Positions 12,375 through 21,804 of a stretch of 64,000 bases of DNA are shown here, in pieces. The DNA lies in NCBI GenBank assembly GCA_947561585.1, contig CANNZV010001871.1, positions 62,001 to 126,000 on the forward strand, read 5' to 3'. Position 1 is the stretch's first letter, and each line of letters opens with the position of its first letter. The translations under genes and the position numbers were made by a program. The stretch comes from Caprella mutica. Taxonomy: Eukaryota; Arthropoda; Malacostraca; Amphipoda; Caprellidae. A model generated the notes under the pieces. That model was not told the origin of the DNA and ran no database searches. It was given only the letters and a program-made list of their open reading frames with translations.

Positions 12375-12535
12375 TATGTAGTTTGTTGTATCCGCTAGTT
12401 TGTTGTTCTGCACACTTCATGATTGTTTAATGACCTGGCAGGGGGGTTCGGGGGGCGGCACGTCCCCCGATACATCTACCTAACGGCTAACTGATAAGTT
12501 TTTATTTACATCTCAGACTGAAAGTTTACAATAGT
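12375..12535. mobile_element. Repeat end, inverted partner of 10667-10835
   Basis: TAGTTTGTTGTATCCGC, CACTTCATGATTG, GGTTCGGGGGGCGG and AACTGATAAGTTTTTATTTA are the reverse complement of the blocks at 10667-10835. Confidence 0.6.
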
Positions 12536-12645
12536 TACCCCATAAAATTACAATTACAGTTTTCTATGATGAATTTTATTTTCTATTCCAAATTAAACAT
12601 CTCAATCAAATAATTAAACTGTGAAGTATAAACATTGGATTCAGG

Positions 12646-12824
12646 CCAGTCTGCAGAAACTGGTAAAGTGTTCGTAGAGATCTCTTATTCTGTTCGTAGC
12701 AAAATCAATGTAAATATAGAGATTAATTCAGAAGTGTTCGTAGCAAAATTAATGTAAATATAGGAATTAATTCAAAATTGTTCGGAGAGAATATCCCAAA
12801 TATCTCACATATTCTGCAGACTGG
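12646..12824. mobile_element. hAT-like MITE, CCAGTCTG ends, exact 8-bp TSD
   Basis: CCAGTCTGCAG at the left and CTGCAGACTGG at the right are inverted. The flanks 12638-12645 and 12825-12832 are both GATTCAGG. The interior has two copies of a TTCGTAGCAAAAT-containing unit of about 44 bp. Confidence 0.8.
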
Positions 12825-13248
12825 GATTCAGGTACCATCAGGTGTCAGACATAAATTTAATACGACAATTACCTATCAAATTCACTCCATTTGTCATTAA
12901 TCTGTATTCAAATTACCTATCTAATAGAATGTACAGTGGTGCGCCGTAATCTGGTGCGCCGTACTGGTGTGCGCCGCTCAGCTTTTAGATACGTATCAAA
13001 CGTACCGAAACGGAGTCAAATATGGATGCTAGAATACTGATTGCATCATTTTGAATGCTCATGGAGGTTATTAAAGAATGAATAGTTGCATTAACATATA
13101 AAGAGCTTAATAAAGAAAAACGTACTTATTACATCAGTAAAAAACTTAAAACGTACTTAATTGTTAAAAAAGTACATACTATATATTACATAAGTACAGA
13201 CTCACTTATTACATTAGTTACTGATAACTTGATAAGTAGAAACTTACA

Positions 13249-13395
13249 TAAGAATAGACAGATTCTTATTAAGAATTAACGGATAGCAATAGACAGATAA
13301 TAATTAATGGATAGGAATAGATAGATAATAATTAACGGATAGGATTAGACAGATAATAATTAACGGATAGGAATAGACAGATAAAAATAGACAGT
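13249..13395. repeat. Minisatellite, ACGGATAGGAATAGACAGAT unit
   Basis: About four copies of a 28-30 bp unit containing GGATAGGAATAGACAGATAA. Confidence 0.75.
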
Positions 13396-13411
13396 CACAA
13401 CCACTGTCAAC

Positions 13412-13799
13412 CCAGTCTGAAAAGAAGGTCTCCTCAGACTGTCAGACACAGGATTATTTACAGAAATTGGGGTTTGGCCAAGTAAAATTGTATGTCTCAT
13501 AAACTCACCATTTTTCTCTCCAGCTCTCTCCAAAATTCAACAAATTCTCTCCAAAATGATCAAATTATCATTAATTCTCTCCAAAATAACATTGTAGCAT
13601 AGGAGAAAAATAGAAAAAACTAGCCATTTGCAATTGAAGGGCTCAAAATAACTGTCACAAACTCGCCATTAAAATGGCGAGTTTGGACATGCTTTATTAC
13701 TTGGGGGTTTGGGCGCAGCAAATAACATGGGAACATAGGAATTAAATAGGACATGGGCGCAGGATTAATCCACAAATCCTGCTGTACTTTTCAGACTGG
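13412..13799. mobile_element. hAT-like MITE with a second MITE nested in it
   Basis: The ends CCAGTCTGAAAAG and CTTTTCAGACTGG are inverted and flanked by an exact 8-bp duplication, CTGTCAAC (13404-13411 and 13800-13807). The interior is interrupted by the element at 13478-13704; without it the element is about 153 bp. Confidence 0.82.
13478..13704. mobile_element. hAT-like MITE, CCAAGTAA ends, exact 8-bp TSD, nested
   Basis: It starts CCAAGTAAAA, ends TTTATTACTTGG, and is flanked by GGGTTTGG at 13470-13477 and 13705-13712. It contains a perfect short palindrome, ACTCGCCATT/AATGGCGAGT, near one end and two to three TCTCTCCAAAAT motifs. Confidence 0.83.
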
Positions 13800-13884
13800 C
13801 TGTCAACCAGTGCACGTGTGATGTATCATGCAATGGGAAAGACTATCAGTCTATCAGCATCTTGTTGTTATAAGTATGTTTGTA

Positions 13885-14110
13885 CCAAGTAAAATAGTAT
13901 GTCTCATAAACTTGCTTTTGTCTCTCCAGCTCTCTCCAAAATTCAAAAAATTCTCTCCAAAATGATCAAATTTTCATAAATTCTCTCCAAAATAACATTG
14001 TAGCATAGGAGAAAAATAGATAAAACTCGCCATTTGCATTTGAAGGGCTCAAAATAACTGTCACAAACTCGCCATTAAAATGGCGAGTTTGGACATGCTT
14101 TATTACTTGG
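13885..14110. mobile_element. hAT-like MITE, CCAAGTAA family, second copy
   Basis: Same ends and interior as 13478-13704, including the TGGCGAGT hairpin. Flanks TGTTTGTA and TGTCTGTA are an 8-bp duplication with one mismatch. The insertion site resembles the GTACTTATGTAATAAGTACG minisatellite unit seen at 14936-15210. Confidence 0.78.
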
Positions 14111-14144
14111 TGTCTGTACTAATGTAATAAGTATGCCAGACTGT

Positions 14145-14245
14145 ATTTCATGGTAAATTCCAACGACTTGTCGGTGGAATTTTTCTCCATTGAAAATAAT
14201 ATTCTGGCAAAGTCTGTGGATTTTTAGTTATTTATTCCTATGTTA
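14145..14245. mobile_element. 5' part of the CCAGTCTG / CACCGA-hairpin MITE
   Basis: CAGACTGTATTTCATGGTAA, then a CGACTTGTCGG hairpin and TGAAAATAATATTCTGGCAA, match the left half of the complete copy at 16198-16433. The right half may be the piece at 14812-14935. Confidence 0.65.
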
Positions 14246-14249
14246 CCAT

Positions 14250-14550
14250 CCATGTTTCAAAGTGTGGACAAAGTCGCCAGTATATTGGCGACTTATGAGG
14301 GGTTAAATAAGTTGGAAAACATGTAAATAATTAGTAAATTACTCCCAAAATAGCCTCAAAGAGTTACACTTGCATCAGACATGAAGCATAAGCCATGTTT
14401 CAAAGTATGGACAAAGTCGCCAGTATACTGGCGACTTTTGAGGGGTCAAAGAAGTTGAAAAACATGATAATAATAAGTATAAATCACTCATAAAATATTT
14501 TCAAATGATTCACATGCAATAATATGCATCAGACATGAAGCATGAGGATA
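14250..14550. repeat. Tandem pair with GTCGCCAGTATACTGGCGAC hairpin
   Basis: Two units about 141 bp apart (starting near 14250 and 14391) each begin CCATGTTTCAAAGT, carry the 20-bp perfect palindrome AGTCGCCAGTATACTGGCGA or a one-base variant, and end CATCAGACATGAAGCAT. Confidence 0.7.
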
Positions 14551-14557
14551 TTTTCTA

Positions 14558-14811
14558 GTGTAAAATCTTCACTAGGAAGTCAAATTTCTTCTTTAAAGTA
14601 TCTTAAATGTGGCGACCTGGATCCCTTTTCTCACTAAACTGGCAACTTTCCTGCCACACTTTGAAACATGGAGCATAAGGTTGTTTTCAAGTGTAAAATC
14701 TTCACTAGGAAGTCAAATTTCTTCTTTAAAGTATCTTAAATGTGGCGACCTGGATCCATTTTCTCACTAAACTGGCAACTTTCCTGCCACACTTTGAAAC
14801 ATGGGTTACCA
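14558..14811. repeat. 133-bp tandem duplication
   Basis: Two near-identical 133-bp units starting at 14558 and 14691 contain TCTTCACTAGGAAGTC, TTCTTTAAAGTATC, GTGGCGACCTGGATCC and CACTTTGAAACATGG. These units carry the uninterrupted version of the site occupied by the MITE at 16198-16433. Confidence 0.8.
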
Positions 14812-14935
14812 TTAATTTTCGGTGGAAAAATGGGTAAAATGTTGGTGGATCAGCCATATTACTGGAAATTCATGGTGGATTTTTTCAGCTATTTTAAAAA
14901 GTCAGTGGAATTTTGTGCACCAAATACAGACTGGA
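14812..14935. mobile_element. 3' part of the CCAGTCTG MITE
   Basis: TTTTCGGTGGAAAAATGGG, GTTGGTGGATCAGCC and an AATACAGACTGG end match the right half of the copy at 16198-16433. Confidence 0.7.
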
Positions 14936-15210
14936 AAGTATGTTTGTACTTATAGTTATGTTATAAGTACGTTTGTACTTATGTAATAAGTACGTTTGTA
15001 CTTATGTAATAAGTATGTTTGTACTAATGTAATAAGTACGTTTGTACTAATGTAATAAGTACGTTTGTACTAATGTATTAAGTACGTTTGTACAAATGTA
15101 ATAAGTACTTTTGTACTAATGTAATAAGTACGTTTGTACTTATGTAATAAGTACGTTTGTACTTATGTTATAAGTACGTTTGTACTTATGTAATAAGTAC
15201 ATTTTTCTTT
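14936..15210. repeat. Minisatellite, about 24-bp AAGTACGTTTGTACTTATGT unit
   Basis: About eleven units of GTACTTATGTAATAAGTACG plus TTT. Each unit contains a near-palindrome, AGTACNNNNGTACT. Confidence 0.85.
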
Positions 15211-15587
15211 ATTAAGATCTTTATATGTTAATGCAACTATTCATTCTTTAATAACCTCCATGAGCATTCAAAATGATGCAAACAGTATTCTAGCATCCAT
15301 ATTTGACTCCGTTTTGGTCCGTCTCTTTCCGTTCCAGTACGTTTTGGTTCATTTTGGTCGGTTCTGGTGTTCAACCAAGTGTTCTTTGGCAATATATAAC
15401 ATCATTGAGCATTTAAAATGATGCTAACAGTTCTTTAACATACATATTTGACTCCGTTTTGGTCCGTTTCGGTGTTTCTACGCACCGCAGGTCGCCACAT
15501 TTAAGATACTTTAAAGAAGAAATTTGGCTTCCTAGTGAAGATTTTACACTTGAAAGTTGAAAATATCCTCATGCTTCACGTCAGTTG

Positions 15588-15831
15588 CCAGTCTGTATTT
15601 GCTGCACAAAATTCCACTGACTTTTTGAAAAAGCTGAAAAAAATCCACCATAAATTTCCAGTAATTTGGCTGATCCACCAACATTTTACCCATTTTTCCA
15701 CCGAAAATTAATGGTAACATAGGAGTAATTTGTAAATAGGTGAAAATCCACCAACTTTGCCAGAATATTATTTTCAATGGAGAAAAATTCCACCGACATG
15801 TCGGTGGAATTTACCACAAAATACAGACTGG
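15588..15831 (-). mobile_element. Complete CCAGTCTG MITE, exact 8-bp TSD
   Basis: It begins CCAGTCTGTATTT and ends AATACAGACTGG. The flanks 15580-15587 and 15832-15839 are both GTCAGTTG. It is inverted relative to 16198-16433 and includes the TTCCACCGACATGTCGGTGG hairpin. Confidence 0.85.
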
Positions 15832-15839
15832 GTCAGTTG

Positions 15840-16190
15840 CATGTGCATCTCTTGTCTTGAGACCTACTCTGGAAAAATTAGTCTTTTCTGATGGATTAAT
15901 TACTCTGAGTTGAGACTATTTTATGAGTGATTTTCTTGTTGTATACATCTTTTTCAACTTATTTCACCCCTCAAAAGTTGCCAATATATTGGCGAATTTG
16001 TCCTTACTTTGAAACGTGGTATATTGGCGACTTTTGAGAGGTTAAATAAGTTGAAAAACGTGTAAATAACAAGTAAATCACTCTCACAATAGTCTCAAGA
16101 GATGCACATGCATCAGACTCAGATATGAAGCATAATCATCATAATGATGTTTTCAATTATAAAATCTTCGCTAAGTAGTCAAATTTCTTC
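15840..16190. repeat. Further copies of the GTCGCC-hairpin repeat
   Basis: TTTCAACTTATTTCACCCCTC with TTGCCAATATATTGGCGAA, and then TATATTGGCGACTTTTGAG, are inverted and direct copies of the unit at 14250-14550. Confidence 0.6.
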
Positions 16191-16197
16191 TTTAAAG

Positions 16198-16433
16198 CCA
16201 GACTGTATATCATGATAAATTCCACCGATTTGTCGGTGGAATTTTTTCCATTTGAAAATAATATTCTGGCAAAGTCGGTGGATTCTTAGCTATTTATTCC
16301 TATGTTACCATTAATTTTCGGTGGAAAAATGAGCAAAATGTTGGTGGATCATCCAAATTACTGGAAATTTATGGTGGATTTTTTCAGCTTTTTGAAATAG
16401 TCAGTGGAATTTTGTGCACCAAATGCAGACTGG
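16198..16433 (+). mobile_element. Complete CCAGTCTG MITE, exact TSD and empty site
   Basis: CCAGACTGTAT to TGCAGACTGG, flanked by CTTTAAAG at 16190-16197 and 16434-16441. The same flanking sequence without insertion (TTCTTCTTTAAAGTATC) occurs at about 14590 and 14723, giving a paralogous empty site. Confidence 0.88.
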
Positions 16434-16770
16434 CTTTAAAGTATCTTAAAATGTGGTTACCTGGATCCATTTTCTCACTAAACTGGCGACTTTCCTGTCA
16501 CACTTTAAAACCTGGACTGAGAACAGAAGTTAAAATAGAATATTTCTTGGAGAACACTTTACTATTGCCAGTTCCTGCAGTCTGGACATTCAAAACACTT
16601 TAAAGATGAAATTTGACTTCCTAATAAAGAATCAAAGATTTCACACTTGAAAACATCCTTACGCTCCATATCTGATGCATACTTGTTGTTTACAAATTAC
16701 ATGTTTTTCAACTTATGTTGACCCTCAAAAGTTGCCAGTTTACTGGTGACTTTGTTCATACTTTGAAAAA
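16434..16770. repeat. Continuation of the host repeat around the 16198 MITE
   Basis: CTGGATCCATTTTCTCACTA, CTGGCGACTTTCCTGTCACA and, inverted, CATGTTTTTCAACTTATG match 14558-14811 and 14250-14550. Confidence 0.55.
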
Positions 16771-17415
16771 TGGAATTTTTGTGCCAAATTTAAATTAGAA
16801 AAAATTCTGAGCCAAGCGAATTTTGGCTCATTTTAGAAGACTTCAAGCCAAAATTATTAATTAACATTGAAACATAAGAATTAATTTATAAAATTTAGCC
16901 AATTACATATATCTGAGTTATGACTATTTGAAATGTAAACCAATTAATTGGCTTTAACTGACATAGTCTTTAACATTGACCATGAAACACAGCTTGGTGC
17001 ATATCTTTATTTAATTCATACATTTCCATAAATTTATCAGAAGTAGATTATTTATATTTAGTTTCAATTTCTTATTCCGGAGACAAATTTAGAAAAAAAC
17101 TGCCTGTAGCTACTACTACAAAATAAGAGAGACCCCATTATGCTGAGTGGCCTTACTCTTGAAATGTTTCCTCTTGTAGCTTTTATGTTCATAGCAATAT
17201 TGTTTTTGCCTTTTGGATATATCTGATATCAGTGATATGATTTATAATTTTATGAAGCCTATCAAATAGTGTTCTTTATCTGATTCTGATTTTTATTAGC
17301 TATTCACTTAGATCTTGAATTCTTGAACAGTAATTTCCATGGAATTTATATATTCCAATATAAATAATTGAAACATTAGCTACCTTATTATAATCTACAT
17401 AACTAGACTCAACTA
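16771..17415. other. AT-rich intergenic sequence, nothing recognised
   Basis: It contains a local AGCCAAGCGAATTTTGGCT inverted motif and otherwise no ORF or repeat that I can support. The missing first exon of SRP14 was looked for here and not found. Confidence 0.5.
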
Positions 17416-17420
17416 GTATC

Positions 17421-17726
17421 CCAGGTAATAAAGCATGTCCAAATTTGCCATTGTGATTGTTAGTTTGTGACAATTATTTTGAGTCTTTATATTGCAAATG
17501 GAGAGAAACATCTATTTTTCTCCTATGCTACAATGTTATTTTGGAGAGAATTTGATCATTTTGGAGAGAATTTGATCATTTTGGAGAGAATTTGATCATT
17601 TTGGAGAGAATTTGATCATTTTGGAGAGAATTTGATCATTTTGGAGAGAATTTGATCATTTTGGAGAGAAATTTGATTATTTTTGGAGAGACCAATGGAG
17701 AGTTTATGAGCCATACTATTTTCCTT
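17421..17726 (-). mobile_element. CCAAGTAA-family MITE carrying a 20-bp minisatellite
   Basis: It begins CCAGGTAATAAAGCATGTCC and continues through the family interior in reverse (CTCCTATGCTACAATGTTAT). About seven exact 20-bp units TTTTGGAGAGAATTTGATCA follow at 17538-17680, where other copies have only two or three TCTCTCCAAAAT motifs. The right end is diverged. Confidence 0.8.
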
Positions 17727-17779
17727 TTTAATCCTTTTCTCACCCTTACGTCTAACATTTTACTTGATATCTGTTGCAG

Positions 17780-19234
17780 TTCATGTCCGAGTTGACGTTG
17801 ATGTTCCATGACTCAAGAGAAGCAGGATCAGTTACTCTGTCCATGAAAAGATGTAAGTTCAATGATAAAATGAGTGTTATTATATATTTAATTTCTATCT
17901 GAACATTGATTGTTGAATTATATAGTAGGAGTTATTAAAAAATTCTTTGTTTATTTTAATTTATTTAGTTTTGCAAACTCTTTTTGTCTCGAGTTTTTCA
18001 TTTCAGTTTTTTGACATTATAATGAACAGATAAATATGTATATTTAAAATAGAAGTTTCAAGACTTATTTTCAGATTTAAAAGTTTGACTAAATATACAG
18101 CCAAATTAATGAATGATATTCTTCAGATGATGGCAGGAAGGTTCCCATTCCAAAGACACGTATGAAGAAGGGAAAGGTGGTCAAAGAAGCTGTGCCTCTG
18201 CCAGAACCTGAGTCCTACAACTGCTTGCTCAGGGCCAGATATAAGCAGAAGACAGTCAGTACTGTGGTGAGTGAAGATGAGTTAGTGAGTAGTGACTGGT
18301 GAGTAAGCTGAGTTGGTGAGTAGTGACTGAATAAAGATTAGTGAGTATTGACTGGTGACTGTGAATAAAGATAACTGAGTTAGTGAGTAGTGACTGGTGA
18401 GTGTGAATATGTTATTTTTATATTTTCATCAGTGACTATATGGTAACTTTCATATAGATATTAACTACCAACTTTATATATTTCTATGTGAGTAAAGAGT
18501 AGCTAGTTGTAGTTTAACCCATTCCAAGCAGTCTTATACTTTAAACTGGATTACATAGCTAGTAGTTATCCCATCTATTTATAATCAAAAAGCTCTGCAA
18601 TTTCCTATTTTCATGAAATGATTATAGCAACTTTAAATTCATTTAACCTTTTATAGGACACTTGAAAAAGTCATCAAATGTTTTTTTTTGTTTGTTATGT
18701 TTAAATATTTTCAAGATATTTCTCTTCTTGGGTTTCTCTTCTATATTTCATTTGATGCAAAACAATTGGTCTTTGGAAACTCATATTTTATTAATTATTT
18801 TTGAGATAAAGTTGTGTGCTATTGCCTTTAGCAAGAATCATATATTAGCAATAGTTAAACATATGTAGCTACATAATAATTAATTTTTATGTTATTCTGT
18901 ATGGGAAAATCATCATGCAAAACAGTTTATAATCCAATTTTTAAACGGCACTAAGTATTACTAATACAACTAAATCTTTTTGGGCAATTTTTTTGCAGCT
19001 CTGAAATGGGTTTAAAGTTATATATAGCATTATAGTCTACAGAGTGTCTGTACTACTCAGTTGCTATGTGGCTTCATTCACATCTTCTATAATTCCATTT
19101 TGTTTCAGGTTAAGGCAAGTGATGTTGGCAAATACCAAGTGCAGTTTGTTCAATTTATGAGATCAAGTATGGACGGACTCAAGAAGGAAAAGAAAACAAG
19201 AAAAAGAGCAAAGACGAAAAAAGCAGTAGAGTAG
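17780..19234 (+). CDS. SRP14: Signal recognition particle 14 kDa protein (SRP14), exons 2-4
   Basis: Three coding exons: 17780-17852, 18127-18266 and 19109-19234 (stop TAG). They encode about 112 residues beginning FMSELTLMFHDSREAGSVTL, then YDGRKVPIPK, a lysine-rich loop, NCLLRARYKQKTVSTVV, and a C-terminal SSMDGLKKEKK tail ending in basic residues. This order (F-hydrophobic-ELT helix, GSV-T-KYDGR strand, CLLRA, STVV, MDGLKK) is that of SRP14. SRP14 pairs with SRP9 on the Alu domain of 7SL RNA and pauses elongation while the ribosome docks at the ER. The first coding exon, expected to hold only about 8 residues starting MVLLE, was not found; since exon 2 begins in phase 0 after a clean acceptor it is probably upstream, possibly beyond the repeat nest. 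The protein would be about 120 residues, normal for an SRP14 without the primate alanine tail. Confidence 0.93.
18267..18412 (+). repeat. Minisatellite at the SRP14 exon 3 splice donor
   Basis: The intron begins GTGAGT and is then made of irregular repeats of GAGTTAGTGAGTAGTGACTGG-like units about 25-45 bp long. They contain several further GTGAGT hexamers, so the authentic donor is followed by several decoy donors. Confidence 0.65.
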
Positions 19235-19469
19235 TGAAGTTAAATCTCTTGCTAGATACTTTGTTATTTTATGTACTAAGATGACTGTGAATTGTGTATG
19301 ATTGGTGTAGGTTATTTGTGAAGGTATCTCTATCTCACAGGTTTTAGCTCCTTTGTGTCTGTTCTTGCAGAAAGTATTAACTATTCTAGATTACAATTTG
19401 AAAGTTGACTATTTAGATTCATCAGTTGGTTCATTCCATATATCTTGTACTTTATTACACTGTTTCTTC

Positions 19470-19475
19470 AATAAA
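19470..19475 (+). promoter_or_regulatory. Polyadenylation signal of SRP14
   Basis: AATAAA lies 236 bases past the SRP14 stop codon, followed by a T-rich stretch. It is the first canonical hexamer downstream of the gene. Confidence 0.6.
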
Positions 19476-19479
19476 CTCA

Positions 19480-19950
19480 GTCTATTTAATATTGAACTCT
19501 TGATTTTTATTATAGGGTTAGCATAATTTACTCAGACCACCACACTGAACCACTGTTCAGCTAGTAGCAAACTTTTTATTCGTTTTCTAATGAACCCTAG
19601 TAGCCATATCCTAGTGTGAAATAGCTTTTAATTTTGAACCTTGCTATACCAAATTAAATGTTTTGAATCAACAACCAACGACAGCTAATTATTCAAATTG
19701 TGAGAATTTTTTTGCAGTGTTAGATATTTGAAATATAGGAGTAGCTTTTTAGAGAGAAAAAGTCTACCAAAATTGTAATAACTAAACTTTAGAACAGGAT
19801 TTTAGTGATCAAATTCCATTTTAGTGTAGCTAACTAATTACTACAAACCATTCATCCTCGATTTTGTAACGCTAATATCATCAATGTGTAAACAATTACC
19901 TTTGCATGAAGAAATTTTATCAAAGAAAATCGAATTTTGTAGTATAATAA
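19480..19950. other. Downstream of SRP14, no feature recognised
   Basis: AT-rich single-copy sequence without a supported ORF or repeat. Confidence 0.5.
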
Positions 19951-19953
19951 GTA

Positions 19954-20639
19954 GGGTTGTGACAATATGCGTTTAAAATCATAGATCCCGAAAATATTAT
20001 AGACGGGAGTGAATTAAACAGTATTGAATCGTTCGCCCCCAGGGGCTCTATCCTGAAGCTGTCTGTGGTGAATGGAAGAGAAGGGGGGTGGCGTCCCTTG
20101 GGCCCCGAACTGTTGTAATTTGGATTATGGATTGTCTTTTTTTATTTTTACCTTGTTTATCATTTTTTTAACGCTACTTGCAGTTTTAGAGGATAACGCT
20201 AGGGTTATGCTCTTCAACTACGAGGTCTTAGATTTTTGTGTTAGGTAGGCTCGTAGGCTTCATTTACTATCACCTCTTCATTTTCCTCTTCCATCCGTGA
20301 GTGCAGCCACCGGTGCTTGTGTCCCGTTTCGTCACATTCCTTGGTAAGTGACTGCATTCACGGAGTAGCTTTTCTGTATCCATGAGCATTGTCACCGACG
20401 GTGGTAAGTGACTTTGTTCATGGAGCCACTTTCCTATCTGACTGCTTCTTCTAGTCCCTTGTATTTAATTTCCTTTTGACGTCAGCGATATGGCCTTTGG
20501 TTCCGAAGCAGACGTTAAACCCCTACTAAAATAAAAATATTGAATCGTTCTAAACCAGAGGTATATAGTATTCAATACCATTTCGTTTCGTCTATGATAT
20601 TCTAAGATCTATGATTTTAAATGCACATTGTCACAACCC
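19954..20639. mobile_element. GGGTTGTGACA MITE interrupted by a retroelement
   Basis: GGGTTGTGACAATATGCGTT and, at the right end, its inverse ATTGTCACAACCC are bordered by TA on both sides, as in Tc1/mariner-type insertions. It is split by the insertion at 20035-20537. Confidence 0.82.
20035..20537 (+). mobile_element. Non-LTR retroelement 3' fragment (LINE or SINE) with 13-bp TSD
   Basis: It is flanked by TATTGAATCGTTC at 20022-20034 and 20538-20550, the signature of target-primed reverse transcription. The 3' end reads CGAAGCAGACGTTAAACCCC, CTACTAAAATAAAAA, resembling non-LTR tails. No long ORF, so it is 5'-truncated or a SINE. A diverged relative lies at 24475-24661. Confidence 0.8.
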
Positions 20640-21313
20640 TAATAATAAGATATAGTCACTGAAGTATTGTACTATGCCGAAATCCTAAGATTTAGGTTTT
20701 TGGAAATAGTAAATGGTTTTGAAGCTCATTGATTTCTTTCTTAGATCAATTTGTTTTGTTTAGATTATTATTTATTGCTTAGATATTGTACACTAAGGGG
20801 TAATTTTGGTTAATTAGGATTTAGCTAGTGATTAGCAGTCATTGTACGGTCCCTGTGTAATAATTACCTTCTCCATTTTGAAAAACCCTTTCTAATTGAA
20901 AAACCCTTTCTAATGAAACTTTTAGGTTATATAAACAATTGTCTGGATATTTAAATAATTATTTTGGAATGATACATTTATAAGTTATGTAATAGGTAGC
21001 TTAATCACGAAGTTAGAATCTATTGTAAAAAATGAAATTAAAGGTATATGTTTTCCAAATTTAGACTGATTACTGTAGGGAAATCATAACTGAAATATAA
21101 TTAAAATCGAGCTTTTTCTTCTTATTTTTCCTCATATGTTTGAATTTTATCCTCAGTCTGGTTTAGTTTTAGGACAGTCCCCCCTAAAAATTTTATCTAC
21201 AGTTTTCTATGATTTGAATAGTCTTCTATTGCCAAACTGACGGAGCTTATAAATTTAGTGGTAGACTCTAGCATTTTTTGTTTCATTTACAAAATATGTT
21301 TGTTTTTCATATG

Positions 21314-21490
21314 CAGGGCTGGGACAATATGCTCTAAAAACTATAGATCCCAAAAATATTATAGACGGAGAGAGTTAAAGACTATTGAATGCTTCTAAAC
21401 CAGCGGTATAAAGTATTCGATACCATTTCATTTAGTTTCGTCTATGATATTTTCGGGATCTATAGTTTTTAGAGCATATTGTCCCAGCCC
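21314..21490. mobile_element. GGGTTGTGACA-family MITE, complete
   Basis: About 40-bp terminal inverted repeats: GGGCTGGGACAATATGCTCT at the left and its near-perfect inverse ending GTCCCAGCCC at the right. Interior as in the other copies (TAGACGG, ACCATTTCATTTAGTTTCGT). Confidence 0.85.
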
Positions 21491-21804
21491 TATTCATATG
21501 TATTAGCTAAGACATTTCCTGCGACAGCTTTAACTGTCATAACTTCAGTTCAATTTGGTCAGAAAAATATTCATTTTTATTCAGTAGACTTTTCCATATT
21601 TTGTGTATAATATATCCTTCTTTAGGATATGAATATACACATTAAAAGATATATTAGTTAAAGAGAAATATCTTAGAGCGATTCTGAAAAAAACTATGTG
21701 ACCCACCAGTGGGTCACATCGCAGGAAACGTGTTTTAATAAGTTGACATTAATCATTTAAACTTATTAAAGCAATGAGAGCAAAAATATTTTGAGTCTAT
21801 TTAT

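Larger units (their letters stand above)
12291..12990. mobile_element. Element with GCGGCGCACCA inverted ends inside the left arm
   Basis: AGTATCTAAAAGCTGAGCGG with GGCGCACCACTGTAC at the left is inverted as GTACAGTGGTGCGCC to AGCTTTTAGATACGTAT at the right. The element interrupts the left arm of the 12134-15490 repeat. Flanks read AATGTACC and AACGTACC, a possible 8-bp target duplication with one mismatch. Confidence 0.6.
12134..15490. repeat. Large inverted repeat enclosing the hAT-MITE nest
   Basis: The left arm (12134-12290 plus about 12990-13110) is the reverse complement of the right arm (about 15215-15490). Shared blocks include AAACGGACCAAAACGGAGTC, CCAAAGAACACTTGG and GAACCAAAATG. 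The interior is filled with further insertions. It is either an autonomous element gutted by insertions or two inverted copies of one repeat. Confidence 0.7.

Noticed and set aside
14740..15777. Short ORFs reading LPLIFGGKMGKMLVDQP as a duplicated gene
   Set aside because: They are the interior of the CCAGTCTG MITE translated on both strands at several copies.
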